In this document: piece after piece, positions 40,507 through 49,551 of the stretch
Numbering within the stretch: position 1 is the first letter of the stretch
How the letters are laid out: every line of letters starts with the position of its first letter
From: Anaerolineae bacterium
GTDB taxonomy: Bacteria; Chloroflexota; Anaerolineae; Aggregatilineales; Phototrophicaceae
Length of the DNA: 64,000 nucleotides
Assembly: GCA_017303635.1 (NCBI GenBank)
Contig: JAFLCG010000010.1
Coordinates: forward strand, 208,348 to 272,347
Direction of reading: 5' to 3'
Made by a program: the position numbers and the translations under genes
The notes under the pieces: generated by a model
Database searches by the model: none
What the model was told of the DNA's origin: nothing
Seen by the model: only the letters and a program-made list of their open reading frames with translations

Positions 40507-42354
40507 TTAGTAGAGCCGTTCAATCGTCAATACGTAATCTCCACTACTTAAGTAGCCGTTTATCCGCACGGTATAAGTGCCGTCGGCGGGCAGCACGACT
40601 TCCAAATAGGGATTCAGGTTGCCGCCACTGTCATCATCTTCTGAGATGACCTGCCCATTAGAATCAAGCAGTGCCGCTACTGAATCCAGATTGGTCCCCG
40701 GTTGTGCGATCACACGCAAGCGGATGCGTGCGCCTGCCACGCTCTGGAACGGATAGTAACGGTAGCCACCTTCTTCCACGCTGTCATCGAAAGAGGCAAT
40801 CATCACACTGGGCGGTGGTGGGGTTGGGGTTGGATTCCGGCTGATAAAGCGCCAGATTAACGTGTAGGCACCGGCATTGAGACCTGATGAATCCACTACT
40901 TTCAGGTGATATAGCCCGCTGACGGGTACTGCTATCGAAGCGATCTGGGCAGCTTTACCTCCACCGCCGCTGTCATCAGTAATCAGCGTCACACCGTCTG
41001 GGCCAGTCAATGTGAGTAACGGATCGAAGGTCAGGTCAGCCGGGCTGGCGGCTGCCGAAATCACATCGCCCGCGTTCAGGAACAAACTCCAGGAATCGCG
41101 GATGCCGCGTTTTTCGATGATGGCATTGTAGGGTTGGTTATCTGCTGCTGCACCTCGGCGGACTTCCTGCCGGGAGGTGCCACGGCCAAAGGAGATGACA
41201 TAACCGCCGATGGTATCACCCTCGCCGCGCAGTAGGACTTGTACCGGTCCAGTCATGCTAATCGGCAGGGCTGTCACCAGCAGGTCTCCACCCGCGCTGG
41301 AACTAACCACATCGGCGACCGAAACGAGCACGCCGTCCGGATCGTATACCTCGATCTGTGGACGCAGCGTGGAATCGACTGGCAGGCTGACTCCGATGGT
41401 CAGTCGGTCGCCCGCAAATGCATCAATGATGTACCGTGTGAGGTCACCAGGGCGTGTGACGACCCCCAGTACCGGGATATGGTCAATCAGGGTTTGGTTC
41501 TGAGCCGGGCCAATGGTCGGTGTCAGGATTTCGGTGATGGGGGTTGCGGTCGGGATAATGGTCACAACCGGCGTCACGACTGGCTCGGTGCTGCTTAGCT
41601 CAACGGATAGCTGGTAGTCGCCGGTGAATCCATCACCACTGATGCGCAGGCTATAAGTGCCATTTTCGGGTAGGCGGATACCGCGCAGTATCGCAGTTCG
41701 GTTTCCCCCGCTGTTATCATCGGCTGCCAGTTCCAACCCGCCCGGCGCGAACAAGCTCAGCACCGGATCAACAGAACCGGATGCCCGTCGTAGACTAGCG
41801 GTCAGATACAGGTTCGCGCGGCCTTCAATCGTATAGATGTGGCGCGTGTCGACTTGATCCAACGTGCCGTTGATTTGGCTTCCACTGCTCGCTAATCCGA
41901 TGAACTCGCCTAGTTCGGCATAATAGGGTGGGGTAGGTGTTGGTACGGCTACCGTAACCGGGATGGGGGTGTTCGTTACATCTGCCGGATTGGGGCGGTC
42001 CGTGTAACTCAAGCCCAGTTCATATTGTCCGGTTTCGCTACTCGTGACGAGGACGGTATAGGCTCCGGTGCTCGGCAGCGTAACGGTAATTTCACTGCCC
42101 GTTTGCAACATGCTGCCGCCGGGTTCAACCAGACTCAGGGTGAGGCTGGCGGCATTGCTCAGGGCGCGCAGGCGGATCGCATCCCCGGCGCTTCCTGCAA
42201 ATCGCCATCCCTGCGTTTCCCCGGCACTTAACTGACCCTGCACCGGCACCCAGTAATCAATCAACTGGGTGAGCACAGGGGCAGTCGGCGGCGGCTGATT
42301 CAGGTTGCAGGCTGTCAGGGCGCTGAGCAGCACGATGAAGAGGAAAACGCGCAC
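40507..42354 (-). CDS. Lipoprotein with tandem PPC (bacterial pre-peptidase C-terminal) domains
   Basis: About 615 residues from GTG 42354, which gives a compact lipoprotein signal RVFLFIVLLSALTAC with GGAG 11 bases upstream; longer starts (to 42480) would overlap the divergent gene. At least five beta-sandwich repeats follow, each with a central acidic turn such as AADDNSGGNRTA, ITDDSGGGGKAA and ISEDDDSGGNLNPY, and ending in TYxxxIxG phrases like NGTYSLRISGDGFTGDYQLSVE. These are PPC domains. P/T-rich linkers separate some of them. It is probably a cell-surface protein of unknown ligand; a protease domain is absent. Confidence 0.85.
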   Translation of the reverse strand: MRVFLFIVLLSALTACNLNQPPPTAPVLTQLIDYWVPVQGQLSAGETQGWRFAGSAGDAIRLRALSNAASLTLSLVEPGGSMLQTGSEITVTLPSTGAYTVLVTSSETGQYELGLSYTDRPNPADVTNTPIPVTVAVPTPTPPYYAELGEFIGLASSGSQINGTLDQVDTRHIYTIEGRANLYLTASLRRASGSVDPVLSLFAPGGLELAADDNSGGNRTAILRGIRLPENGTYSLRISGDGFTGDYQLSVELSSTEPVVTPVVTIIPTATPITEILTPTIGPAQNQTLIDHIPVLGVVTRPGDLTRYIIDAFAGDRLTIGVSLPVDSTLRPQIEVYDPDGVLVSVADVVSSSAGGDLLVTALPISMTGPVQVLLRGEGDTIGGYVISFGRGTSRQEVRRGAAADNQPYNAIIEKRGIRDSWSLFLNAGDVISAAASPADLTFDPLLTLTGPDGVTLITDDSGGGGKAAQIASIAVPVSGLYHLKVVDSSGLNAGAYTLIWRFISRNPTPTPPPPSVMIASFDDSVEEGGYRYYPFQSVAGARIRLRVIAQPGTNLDSVAALLDSNGQVISEDDDSGGNLNPYLEVVLPADGTYTVRINGYLSSGDYVLTIERLY

Positions 42355-42423
42355 GTCCCAACCTGCTCCAATTTTCACGAGCGAATAATGCTGCCTATCG
42401 TAGCACAAAATTCGCCCTGCCTT

Positions 42424-42429
42424 TATACT
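42424..42429 (+). promoter_or_regulatory. -10 element suggesting a leaderless acetyltransferase mRNA
   Basis: TATACT lies seven bases before ATG 42437, so transcription would start at or next to the ATG. No Shine-Dalgarno and no clear -35 are seen. Confidence 0.3.
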
Positions 42430-42436
42430 CCCGCGC

Positions 42437-42931
42437 ATGACCAATATTCCCTTAGCTTGTCTCTCACCTGATCCTGCCATTCGTGTACGGCCTGTTCGCC
42501 TGAGCGATACGGATCGCCTGACTCTTGATTGCTGGCCGCGTCGTTCCTACAGTGCCATCTTCAATCTGGTACAGAACATCATACGGGCGGTCAAAGATGG
42601 GCGCGGTCACGGCTTGGTTATTCCTGGAGAGACCGGGCAGTTGATCGGCTATGGACAGGTGATGCTCTGGCCGTCAGTGGCTGAAATCAGTGATCTGGTC
42701 ATTGCTGAACCGTATCAGGGTCAGGGCTACGGGACAGCGCTGATCCAGAATCTGGTTCAATCAGCGCGGAAGCTGGGCGCAGATGCGGTAGAGATTGGCG
42801 TGGTCGAAGGTAATGATCGGGCGCTGGCACTGTATCAACGGTTGGGTTTTGTCGAAAGTCACAGCCTTCAAGTCAAAGACCCGGAAGGGCCAACCTTTAT
42901 CCACTACCTGCGTCTTTCCTTAATTCCGTAG
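42437..42931 (+). CDS. GNAT family N-acetyltransferase
   Basis: 164 residues. Acetyl-CoA-binding motif A is EISDLVIAEPYQGQGYGTAL with the Q-x-x-G-x-G/A loop, and motif B is in VVEGNDRALALYQRLGFVE, the standard end of a single GNAT domain. The acceptor is unknown; RimI-like or small-molecule acetylation are both possible. The gene is divergent from the PPC lipoprotein and seems leaderless. Confidence 0.88.
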   Translation: MTNIPLACLSPDPAIRVRPVRLSDTDRLTLDCWPRRSYSAIFNLVQNIIRAVKDGRGHGLVIPGETGQLIGYGQVMLWPSVAEISDLVIAEPYQGQGYGTALIQNLVQSARKLGADAVEIGVVEGNDRALALYQRLGFVESHSLQVKDPEGPTFIHYLRLSLIP

Positions 42932-42977
42932 TAGCCAGGTTTAGGAACGGGCAAGGCTATCAACGTTTAATTGAAAC

Positions 42978-43583
42978 GTGATGACCTATCAAGACGGAGA
43001 ATATGGATTCATGGTTGCTTCCCCCACCGCGCAGCTTGCCCAATCGCCAGCTGAAGCCCTCGGTGTGATTGATGATGTTTATCTGGTGCCTATCCGCGCC
43101 TTTGAGGATGATCGAGGGCGTTTTGCCGAGACCTTCCGCCGCGAGTGGTTTCCGTGGATTGACTGGAGCCGTATTCAGTGCAATCGGTCGGATAGTAAAG
43201 CTGGGGTTTTGCGGGGTCTGCACTATCATCACCACCAGATTGATTACTGGTATGTGCCGGTGGGCCGGGTGCGCGTTGGGATGGTGGATTTGCGCCCATC
43301 CTCTCGTACCTATATGGTCAGCCATACGTTTGAAATCGGCCAGTCGGATAACACAGGCGTCTTCATCCCGGTTGGTGTCGCCCATGGCTTCTACGCCCTG
43401 ACGGACGCTACGCTCATGTACATGGTCAACAACTATTATAATGGCGGCAAGGATGAGAACGGCGTTGCCTGGAACGATCCGCAGATCAACCTCAACTGGG
43501 GGACGACCGCGCCGCTGCTCTCTCCGCGTGACCAGCAGAATCGCTTTTTGAAAGATATCCCGGCAGAAGATCTACCGAAGTAG
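42978..43583 (+). CDS. dTDP-4-dehydrorhamnose 3,5-epimerase-like cupin (RmlC family)
   Basis: 201 residues. RmlC features are the start strand DDVYLVPIRAFEDDRGRFAE, the catalytic His in GVLRGLHYH (H82), a middle strand VRVGMVDLRPSSRTY, PVGVAHGFYALTDATLMYMVNNYY with the Tyr/Asp pair, and NDPQINLNW near the end. Family members convert dTDP-4-keto-6-deoxyglucose to the L-rhamnose precursor, or epimerise related nucleotide sugars. The residue after HY is His instead of the usual Gln, so the substrate may differ. GTG 42978 and ATG 42981 are equivalent starts. No rmlA, B or D gene is adjacent. Confidence 0.88.
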   Translation: MMTYQDGEYGFMVASPTAQLAQSPAEALGVIDDVYLVPIRAFEDDRGRFAETFRREWFPWIDWSRIQCNRSDSKAGVLRGLHYHHHQIDYWYVPVGRVRVGMVDLRPSSRTYMVSHTFEIGQSDNTGVFIPVGVAHGFYALTDATLMYMVNNYYNGGKDENGVAWNDPQINLNWGTTAPLLSPRDQQNRFLKDIPAEDLPK

Positions 43584-43612
43584 CTCTTGAACGGCGTCAA
43601 TCATTCAAAAGC

Positions 43613-43644
43613 ACAAGGAGCAGGTGACTAAGCCTGCTCCTTGT
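43613..43644. terminator. Bidirectional hairpin between convergent genes
   Basis: A perfect 12-bp stem ACAAGGAGCAGG (43613-43624) and CCTGCTCCTTGT (43633-43644) with an eight-base loop lies between the RmlC-like gene and the 616-residue gene. The T tract is weak (CATATT), so termination is likely but not certain. Confidence 0.65.
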
Positions 43645-43687
43645 CATATTCGAAGGTTGTTCGCAGTCTTTTTCTGATAGCTGCTAG

Positions 43688-45538
43688 TTACTCATCCTCT
43701 TTTTTATCGTCTTCGTTCGTGCCGCCCCAGTACCCCGCCAGCCACTTCATAGTATCGACAGCGCTATGTGGGGTCTCCTCGCCGGTCATCAAGCCGCGAT
43801 CCAGATCATCCTCGCGTCGCATCAGGTTGGAGCGGGTCCGCTGGTCACCCATCTCTGCGATGACATGCGCCAGTTCCTTCAAATGATTGGAAAGAATTTG
43901 TCGTTCTTCCCGCGGTAGTTCCTCATCGCGGGCTTCCAGTTCTTGCCGCACGACTTCTGGATCAAACTCTGATGGCCGTCGTTCGCGGGGGTCGAAGGCT
44001 TCCGAGAGCGCCTCCAGAACATCGAAGGCCGCTTCGATTTCGGCTGCAAACTCATCCAACCGCCGCCCGCCCAACATTTTGCGGAGCGCGATTAAGGTGC
44101 CCAGTACGTCACGTTCAGGTTCCAGACCGCGTTTGCCATCCAGCAGTTTATCGAGCTTTTGCAGATGGTTGATCGGTTGTTCGCGTAGGTAGCCGCGCCA
44201 CCACTCCACCATGGACTCGCCAGCTTCTTCACTCCAGCGCACCTGGGTGCCCAACCGTCTCAGATTTTCGACCAGAGCGGCATCATCCGTCATCAACTCA
44301 AGATGAGAAAGAATTTCTCGGGTAGTTTGCTTGGTGATGAATTCATCACGGAGGGTGGTCGCGCTGCTCAAGAGTTGCCAAAGTGTATCCTGGGGCAGGG
44401 TCACATACGGATATTGCTGTAGAGTGCGTGCCAGTTGTTCCATCACCGGCTGCGAGTCCTCGCTCCATTCCTGACCCTCCAGCATCGTGACGTAGATTTC
44501 GGCTCCCTGTTGAGGGCTGATTCCATCCGAACTGACCAGGTGCAGCACGATGTCCATCGCTTCGCTCAGGGTGCGCTGACCTTTTTCCAGTGCTGCCACG
44601 AATGATGGGAGCAGTCGCTGGATAGCATCTTCCTCCATGAACATCTGGTCGATCAGGTCATCACGTCGGTAGGTGAGGATCAGCACCAGCAGCGCATCCA
44701 GCGCATCCTTACTCAGGTAATTACTGCCATCAACCACCAATTGTTCGAGGATTGTATTGGCCTGATACATGAGCGGCAGCCGGGGGTGTGGTTCCTGCGC
44801 TGCGATCTCCCACAGTTGTTCGATGACGGGCGGCGTGAACATGGTGCCGTTATGGGCTGCCGCTGCCCGCGCCAGACCCACCAGCATGATCTCGACGCCC
44901 CGCTTATCCAGCAGTGCCAGTGGATCGCCATTCATATCGCGGATCACGTTGCCGATGTTGTTCGGCAGGGCCGCGAGTAAATCCTGATCTTGAAGCAGCA
45001 CTTCGAGGCTGGCTGGATCACGCTTGGCTGAAAGGACAACGACTTGTCTTGCCAGTTCGCTGCTGCCGCAAGCACGGTTATAGGCGGCTAGCAACCCTTC
45101 GTGTAATAGATCATTCAGGTTGAAATGGGCGGGTTCGCGGGCGATGAGCGTCAGCCAGTCACCCACAGTACCACAATCAGCATCCTGAATGGCGACCCGC
45201 AATGAAAATAAGGCTGCCAACTTTAAGCGGGGTAGCCACCGGGGATCAAAATGCTCATTAACGTGATTGCGGATGAAGGCATAAACAGCATCAGGTTGCT
45301 CGGCCAGGGCGGCGCTCAACTGCTTTTCCAGCGCTGCATCCAGCGCGGGATCAGCATCCATCCATTCACCCAGCAGAGCGAAGGAGTCCGAGTCACGGGT
45401 TGCCAGAGCATGGGCCAGCAGCAGCTCCGCATATTGGATCCGCATTTCACCGTCTGGTGGTGTCGATCCACTGAGCGCTTGCTTCAGGACTGCCGGAGCT
45501 AGCATGGACGTTTCGGTTTCAACGACTACAGGCTGCAT
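43688..45538 (-). CDS. Hypothetical alpha-helical protein, 616 aa
   Basis: No family recognised. The protein is soluble, acidic and rich in Leu and Ala, and reads as a long series of amphipathic helices (for example QYAELLLAHALATRD, LAALPNNIGNVIRDM, LDALLVLILTYRRDDL, QMFMEEDAIQRLLPS), which suggests a helical-repeat (HEAT/ARM or TPR-like) scaffold. The C-terminal 100 residues are highly charged. GAGGA eight bases before ATG 45538 supports the start. It follows recO on the same strand, so it may be the end of the corC-cdd-recO transcript. A protein-protein interaction role is a guess. Confidence 0.7.
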   Translation of the reverse strand: MQPVVVETETSMLAPAVLKQALSGSTPPDGEMRIQYAELLLAHALATRDSDSFALLGEWMDADPALDAALEKQLSAALAEQPDAVYAFIRNHVNEHFDPRWLPRLKLAALFSLRVAIQDADCGTVGDWLTLIAREPAHFNLNDLLHEGLLAAYNRACGSSELARQVVVLSAKRDPASLEVLLQDQDLLAALPNNIGNVIRDMNGDPLALLDKRGVEIMLVGLARAAAAHNGTMFTPPVIEQLWEIAAQEPHPRLPLMYQANTILEQLVVDGSNYLSKDALDALLVLILTYRRDDLIDQMFMEEDAIQRLLPSFVAALEKGQRTLSEAMDIVLHLVSSDGISPQQGAEIYVTMLEGQEWSEDSQPVMEQLARTLQQYPYVTLPQDTLWQLLSSATTLRDEFITKQTTREILSHLELMTDDAALVENLRRLGTQVRWSEEAGESMVEWWRGYLREQPINHLQKLDKLLDGKRGLEPERDVLGTLIALRKMLGGRRLDEFAAEIEAAFDVLEALSEAFDPRERRPSEFDPEVVRQELEARDEELPREERQILSNHLKELAHVIAEMGDQRTRSNLMRREDDLDRGLMTGEETPHSAVDTMKWLAGYWGGTNEDDKKEDE

Positions 45539-45621
45539 GAACCATCCTCAGTCGGACAGGGAGTGTTGTTTACAATCTACCACTGTCACGCATGGATTAC
45601 CGTCTGACTTTCGTAACATTC

Positions 45622-46386
45622 TTAAAACTGTCGTACTCTACGGATAAAATCCACACTTTGCAGGCGGCGTTCTAACAAATAAGTGATGTAGCCCAGCACA
45701 ATCCGTTCCACTTCGTGGTGTACCGGGGCCGGTATCTGCAGTGCCTTGACCTGAGAGTATGGGCTGCGCTGGATATGGCGCAGCAGCTTGAGCGCCATCA
45801 TCGTAATCGGCACGGTTGCCACACCCTCATGGGCATAGCCAGGTGTTACCACGCCCCCCAGACCATAGCTGAAGAACTGATCTTCAGCCTGGATGTCTTC
45901 CCGGCTGACGACACATTCTGTCAGTTCCGGGCGAAAACCCACTAGATCGAGTAGATGGACTTCGAAATACCGCATGACCAATCGGGGTTCCGAGTCGCTG
46001 CATAACCGGTCAAGCGTGGAGTCGAGCAGGGCAAAGACGGATTGATAGTCTTCGTCTCCCTGCGCGGCAAATCGGTCCACTAGTTCGGCGGCATAACTGG
46101 CATAGGCCCCACGTGCCAAATCTTCGCGCAGTGCTAGGTAGGGGGCCAGCATCTCGGCTTGCGCCACAATATCCAACTCACGGCCTTTATGGACCAACAT
46201 ATCGGCTCGCGTGAAGAGTTCGACATGCCCTGTCTTGTGGCTGGTCGGTTTGCGCGCCCCTTTGGCGATTACATCCAGCTTGCCGCGTTCCGGCGTGAAT
46301 ACCGTCAATAACCGATCGGCTTCCCCGAAGTCTCGGCGCTTGAGAATGATCGCCTGGGTGCGGAAAGCGCGTTCGGCGCGGGGCAT
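45622..46386 (-). CDS. recO: DNA repair protein RecO
   Basis: 254 residues. The N-terminal OB fold is typical: AIILKRRDFGEADRLLTVFTPERGKLDVIAKGARK. The helical C-terminal domain includes YFEVHLLDLVGFRPEL and the usual tail LRHIQRSPYSQ. RecO loads RecA on SSB-coated gaps with RecR. The four-Cys zinc site present in many RecO proteins is missing here; only the first Cys (LTECVVS) remains. It starts four bases after cdd ends, in the order corC-cdd-recO, a common arrangement. Confidence 0.92.
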   Translation of the reverse strand: MPRAERAFRTQAIILKRRDFGEADRLLTVFTPERGKLDVIAKGARKPTSHKTGHVELFTRADMLVHKGRELDIVAQAEMLAPYLALREDLARGAYASYAAELVDRFAAQGDEDYQSVFALLDSTLDRLCSDSEPRLVMRYFEVHLLDLVGFRPELTECVVSREDIQAEDQFFSYGLGGVVTPGYAHEGVATVPITMMALKLLRHIQRSPYSQVKALQIPAPVHHEVERIVLGYITYLLERRLQSVDFIRRVRQF

Positions 46387-46390
46387 GGCC

Positions 46391-46798
46391 TTAACCTAGC
46401 TTGCTTGGCCCAAAGCCTAGCAGAAGCAGTTCATGGAGTGCGTGTTGAGCGTGAACCTGACCTTCCAAATCGGCAATGATCACCTGCAAATCTGGTGCGA
46501 ACTCGAACAGCATTTGACGGCAGGTGCCGCAGGGAGAGCCGCCGTTGCGGGTCACCACTGCAATCACATCAAACTGACGGTGCCCTTCGCTCACTGCCTT
46601 GACCAGTGCTGTCCGTTCCGCGCAGATGCACGAGGGGTAGGCCGCATTTTCCACGTTACATCCGGTGTAGACGCTGCCATCCAGCGCGCGCAGCGCTGCG
46701 CCCACCTGATAATTGGAATACGGCACGTAGGCGTGTTTGGCAGTGGCAATAGCTGCTTGAATGAGTGACGTGAATTCGGTTGGAGCCAGAGTAGTCAT
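46391..46798 (-). CDS. cdd: Cytidine deaminase
   Basis: 135 residues, the homotetrameric type. Zinc and substrate motifs are complete: GCNVENAAYPSCICAERTA (catalytic Glu in CAERTA) and GSPCGTCRQML (two Cys ligands), with YSNYQVGAAL at the N-terminus. It converts cytidine and deoxycytidine to the uridine forms in pyrimidine salvage. ATG 46798 overlaps the stop of the CorC-like gene by four bases. Confidence 0.96.
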   Translation of the reverse strand: MTTLAPTEFTSLIQAAIATAKHAYVPYSNYQVGAALRALDGSVYTGCNVENAAYPSCICAERTALVKAVSEGHRQFDVIAVVTRNGGSPCGTCRQMLFEFAPDLQVIIADLEGQVHAQHALHELLLLGFGPSKLG

Positions 46799-48120
46799 GG
46801 GTTATCCGTTACTGGTTGGGCATCAGGTGCGGCCTGATGTTCGCCGGTCGCACGAGTAGTTTCAGGGGTAGATACAGGTTTGCGGATCACGCTCACTTTG
46901 CGGATACGGCGTCCGTCCAGTGATGTGATGGTGAAGGACAGGTTTTGGTAATCCAGGGTTTCGCCCGGTTCGGGTACATGGCCTAATTCTGTGAAAATGA
47001 ACCCTCCCAGCGTGTCACTGTCTTCTTTGGAAAGTTCGACGTTCAGCAGATCATTAAAGTCCGTGAGTGTGATGCCGGCATCAACCGTGAAAGTATCCGG
47101 GCCTTCCTGAACGAACTCAGCCTCTTCATGGATGTCATACTCATCCTGAATATCGCCGATGATTTCTTCGATCAGGTCTTCCAGGGTGATAAGACCGGCG
47201 GTGCCGCCGTATTCATCGACCACAATCACCATGTGAATGCGGTCACGCTTGAGTTCGTGGAGCAGTACGTCGGCCTGCTTGCTTTCCGGTACGAAGTTTG
47301 CTTTCCGCATGATGTCCTTTAGAGGACGCGGCGTTTTCCCCCAGAGGTTAAGGAGGTCTTTGGCATAGAGCAGCCCCTTGATATTGTCGATGGTGTCCTC
47401 ATAAACCGGGATGCGTGAATGCCCGCTGTTGATGAGCGTTTGCAGGGCTTTATCCAGAGGGGTGTCTATTTCCAACGCCACGATGTCAATCCGCGGGATC
47501 ATCACCTCACGTACCAGCAAGTCACCAAATTCGAGGACCGAGACAATCATCTCTTTTTCGTCGTTTTCGATGGCCCCTTCCTTTTCGCTGGTTTCGATCA
47601 TCGTCACAATTTCTTCTTCTGTCATCACGTTGACTAAGCCGCTGCTCCCGAAAGCACTTGCTAGCAACTTGCTCAGTGCGATCATCAGGCTGACCAGGGG
47701 CGAGAGCAGGATGATGAGCAATCGCATGGGATAGACCGCGAATGGGGCAATCCGGTCTGCCCGTGTGCTGCCGATGCCTTCTGCTGCCAGATCACCAATA
47801 ATCAGCGTGATCAGCGCGGTTGGCAGCAGGATGACGATGTAATTGACCAGCCGTTCAGTGTTGGGATCTTCAATGCGGAGTTCTGCCAAGAGTGAATCGC
47901 CGACAGCAGAAATGGCCAGCGCTGCAATGATGAATTTGAGCAGCAGCAGGCTGAGCTGATAGGTGATATGCAAACGCGGCGGGACATCATCCCCGCTTTC
48001 AGTTTGTTCCCGCAGGAAACTCTCTTTGCTGTTGGTCAGCGCGGCATACGCAATTGTGATGAGCGCATGCAGCAGGATTAAGAGCAATACACTCAGCAGG
48101 CTGACGAGGCTATCGGCCAA
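46795..48120 (-). CDS. CNNM/CorC-type hemolysin-like transporter protein
   Basis: 441 residues: an N-terminal CNNM/DUF21 membrane domain (about 1-150; helices around LLSVLLLILLHAL, LLLLKFIIAALAI, YIVILLPTALITLI), then LLVREVMIPRIDIVALE, a CBS pair with SGHSRIPVYEDTIDNIKGLLY and MVIVVDEYGGTAGLITLEDL, and a C-terminal CorC domain (TFTVDAGITLTDFND to FTITSLDGRRI). The family is linked to Mg/Co ion extrusion. Its operon partners are cdd and recO. Confidence 0.93.
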   Translation of the reverse strand: MADSLVSLLSVLLLILLHALITIAYAALTNSKESFLREQTESGDDVPPRLHITYQLSLLLLKFIIAALAISAVGDSLLAELRIEDPNTERLVNYIVILLPTALITLIIGDLAAEGIGSTRADRIAPFAVYPMRLLIILLSPLVSLMIALSKLLASAFGSSGLVNVMTEEEIVTMIETSEKEGAIENDEKEMIVSVLEFGDLLVREVMIPRIDIVALEIDTPLDKALQTLINSGHSRIPVYEDTIDNIKGLLYAKDLLNLWGKTPRPLKDIMRKANFVPESKQADVLLHELKRDRIHMVIVVDEYGGTAGLITLEDLIEEIIGDIQDEYDIHEEAEFVQEGPDTFTVDAGITLTDFNDLLNVELSKEDSDTLGGFIFTELGHVPEPGETLDYQNLSFTITSLDGRRIRKVSVIRKPVSTPETTRATGEHQAAPDAQPVTDNP

Positions 48121-48305
48121 CGTGTTTCCTTTAGGCTAAAAGTCGACGTGACAATAAATCAAAAGGCGGCGATTAAGCACGCTTAATCCCGGTGAACCCG
48201 CATGAAAAAGGTGTCCAGAAGGTCTGGGAGGTTGGTCTGAGGCTGCGTTTTCCACAAGTTTTGCGGTCGTCTACCCGAATTGTACGCGACCGCCGCTGCG
48301 CGAAA
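48121..48305. other. Intergenic stretch with a perfect inverted repeat
   Basis: No gene seen. GATTAAGC (48171-48178) and GCTTAATC (48181-48188) form a perfect palindrome with a two-base centre, a candidate operator or part of a terminator for the permease gene that ends at 48306. Confidence 0.45.
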
Positions 48306-49379
48306 CTATACCATAGATAGAGGGTTGCTTTCAAGCGGGGCGCGCTGGCTGACCGCCCGGCGTGACGGGGGCGGCAGCGCACCTTGTCGAATGAGACGTC
48401 GCGTAGTACCACGGAGGATCAACCATGCCAATCCTAAATAGGTGGCGATCAGGGTCAACATCGCCAACACTTGATACCAATGTAGTCGGTTGTCCGGTTC
48501 GTCAATCCGGCTGGTAAGAAAGGTCGTACCGAGAGTTGCGCCATTATCTAACAACGAGGTTATCGCACCGAAGACGCTGAAAAGCAATTCTCCAACAAAT
48601 CGCATCACCGGATCACCCAAAGACAAAGGTTGTATTAAAAGAAACGCAAAGCCGATAGCACTACCAACCGACAAAACAATAAAGCCCAGCCGAATCCCGA
48701 TCCCCCGTGCCAGAGCGATGCCTGCGCTGTGGTGTCGCGCAGAGGCGGAAACACCACAGGCCGCCGTGAACAGCAGATTGCAAGCCGTTACTAGCAAGAT
48801 AAAGCCCAGTGTCAATGTGAAATGGAACAAGTTCGGGACGATTAGGCGGGACTCCGGTGTGCCGCTGTAGTAGGATACTGTGGATGTCACTGGGTTATTG
48901 ATCGTGACCCCGATGAAGATCACCACGCAGGCTCGCAAGATGCCCAGCTGAACAAAAGCAGGTAATAAGCTGCGGACAGTCGCCAGCCATTTGCCCATCA
49001 CGATCTGCCGTGCATCCAACCCAGTCAGCAACAGCAAATCCCAAGATTGTTGTTGCTGTTCGCGGGCGATGCTGTTGCTGCTGTAGGCCAACGCTCGAAT
49101 GATGAGTCCAAAATGCACCATAATTGCCACCAGCGGCGGGAAGATCACCAGCAGCGGAACTGCTTCGAGGAAGGGGTTGATATCCACCCATAGCAATAGT
49201 CCGACAACGCTCAACAGCGCCATAAAGATCGCGGTGATCAAGGCCGCATCAACTATCCGGCGCTGCACCCATGTTAGCCAGTTGCGCCGCTTGCCGAGCA
49301 TCCGCTCTTGATAAGCCTGTTCCACCCGACCGATAGGATTGAGCGCAAACCAACTTTGAATTGCCTTGACAAACGGCAT
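48306..49379 (-). CDS. ABC-2-like permease subunit
   Basis: About 357 residues from ATG 49379, which has AGGAGA ten bases upstream; GTG 49403 is less likely. Six membrane helices are visible. Between the second and third lies SIAREQQQQSWDLLLLTGLDARQIVMGKWLA (read as REQQQQSWDLLLLTG and QIVMGKW), the coupling loop shared by many ABC-2 export permeases (W-x-x-L-x-x-T-x-x-x-x-x-I-x-x-G-K). No ATP-binding gene is adjacent, so the partner must be elsewhere. Exported substrate unknown. Confidence 0.75.
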   Translation of the reverse strand: MPFVKAIQSWFALNPIGRVEQAYQERMLGKRRNWLTWVQRRIVDAALITAIFMALLSVVGLLLWVDINPFLEAVPLLVIFPPLVAIMVHFGLIIRALAYSSNSIAREQQQQSWDLLLLTGLDARQIVMGKWLATVRSLLPAFVQLGILRACVVIFIGVTINNPVTSTVSYYSGTPESRLIVPNLFHFTLTLGFILLVTACNLLFTAACGVSASARHHSAGIALARGIGIRLGFIVLSVGSAIGFAFLLIQPLSLGDPVMRFVGELLFSVFGAITSLLDNGATLGTTFLTSRIDEPDNRLHWYQVLAMLTLIATYLGLAWLILRGTTRRLIRQGALPPPSRRAVSQRAPLESNPLSMV

Positions 49380-49477
49380 GACGGGCTGTTCTCCTGTGAG
49401 CACACACTGCTGCCACTATACAGCTATTTTTTAGAGAGAACCTGCACGATTCCCGCTGACTGCCCATCGAATCGATC

Positions 49478-49520
49478 CCTGCAACCTGTAACCTGCCACC
49501 ACGATGCGTTATCATCGTGG
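49478..49520. repeat. Word-like repeats and a hairpin in the divergent gap
   Basis: CTGCAACCTGTAACCTGCC repeats the CCTGTAACCTG word seen at 11033. Next to it CCACGATG (49499-49506) and CATCGTGG (49513-49520) form a perfect hairpin with a six-base loop, 30 bases before the oligopeptidase start; it may be an operator. Confidence 0.45.
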
Positions 49521-49551
49521 GGCATAAGAGGTCAGAAAGGAATTGAATGTG

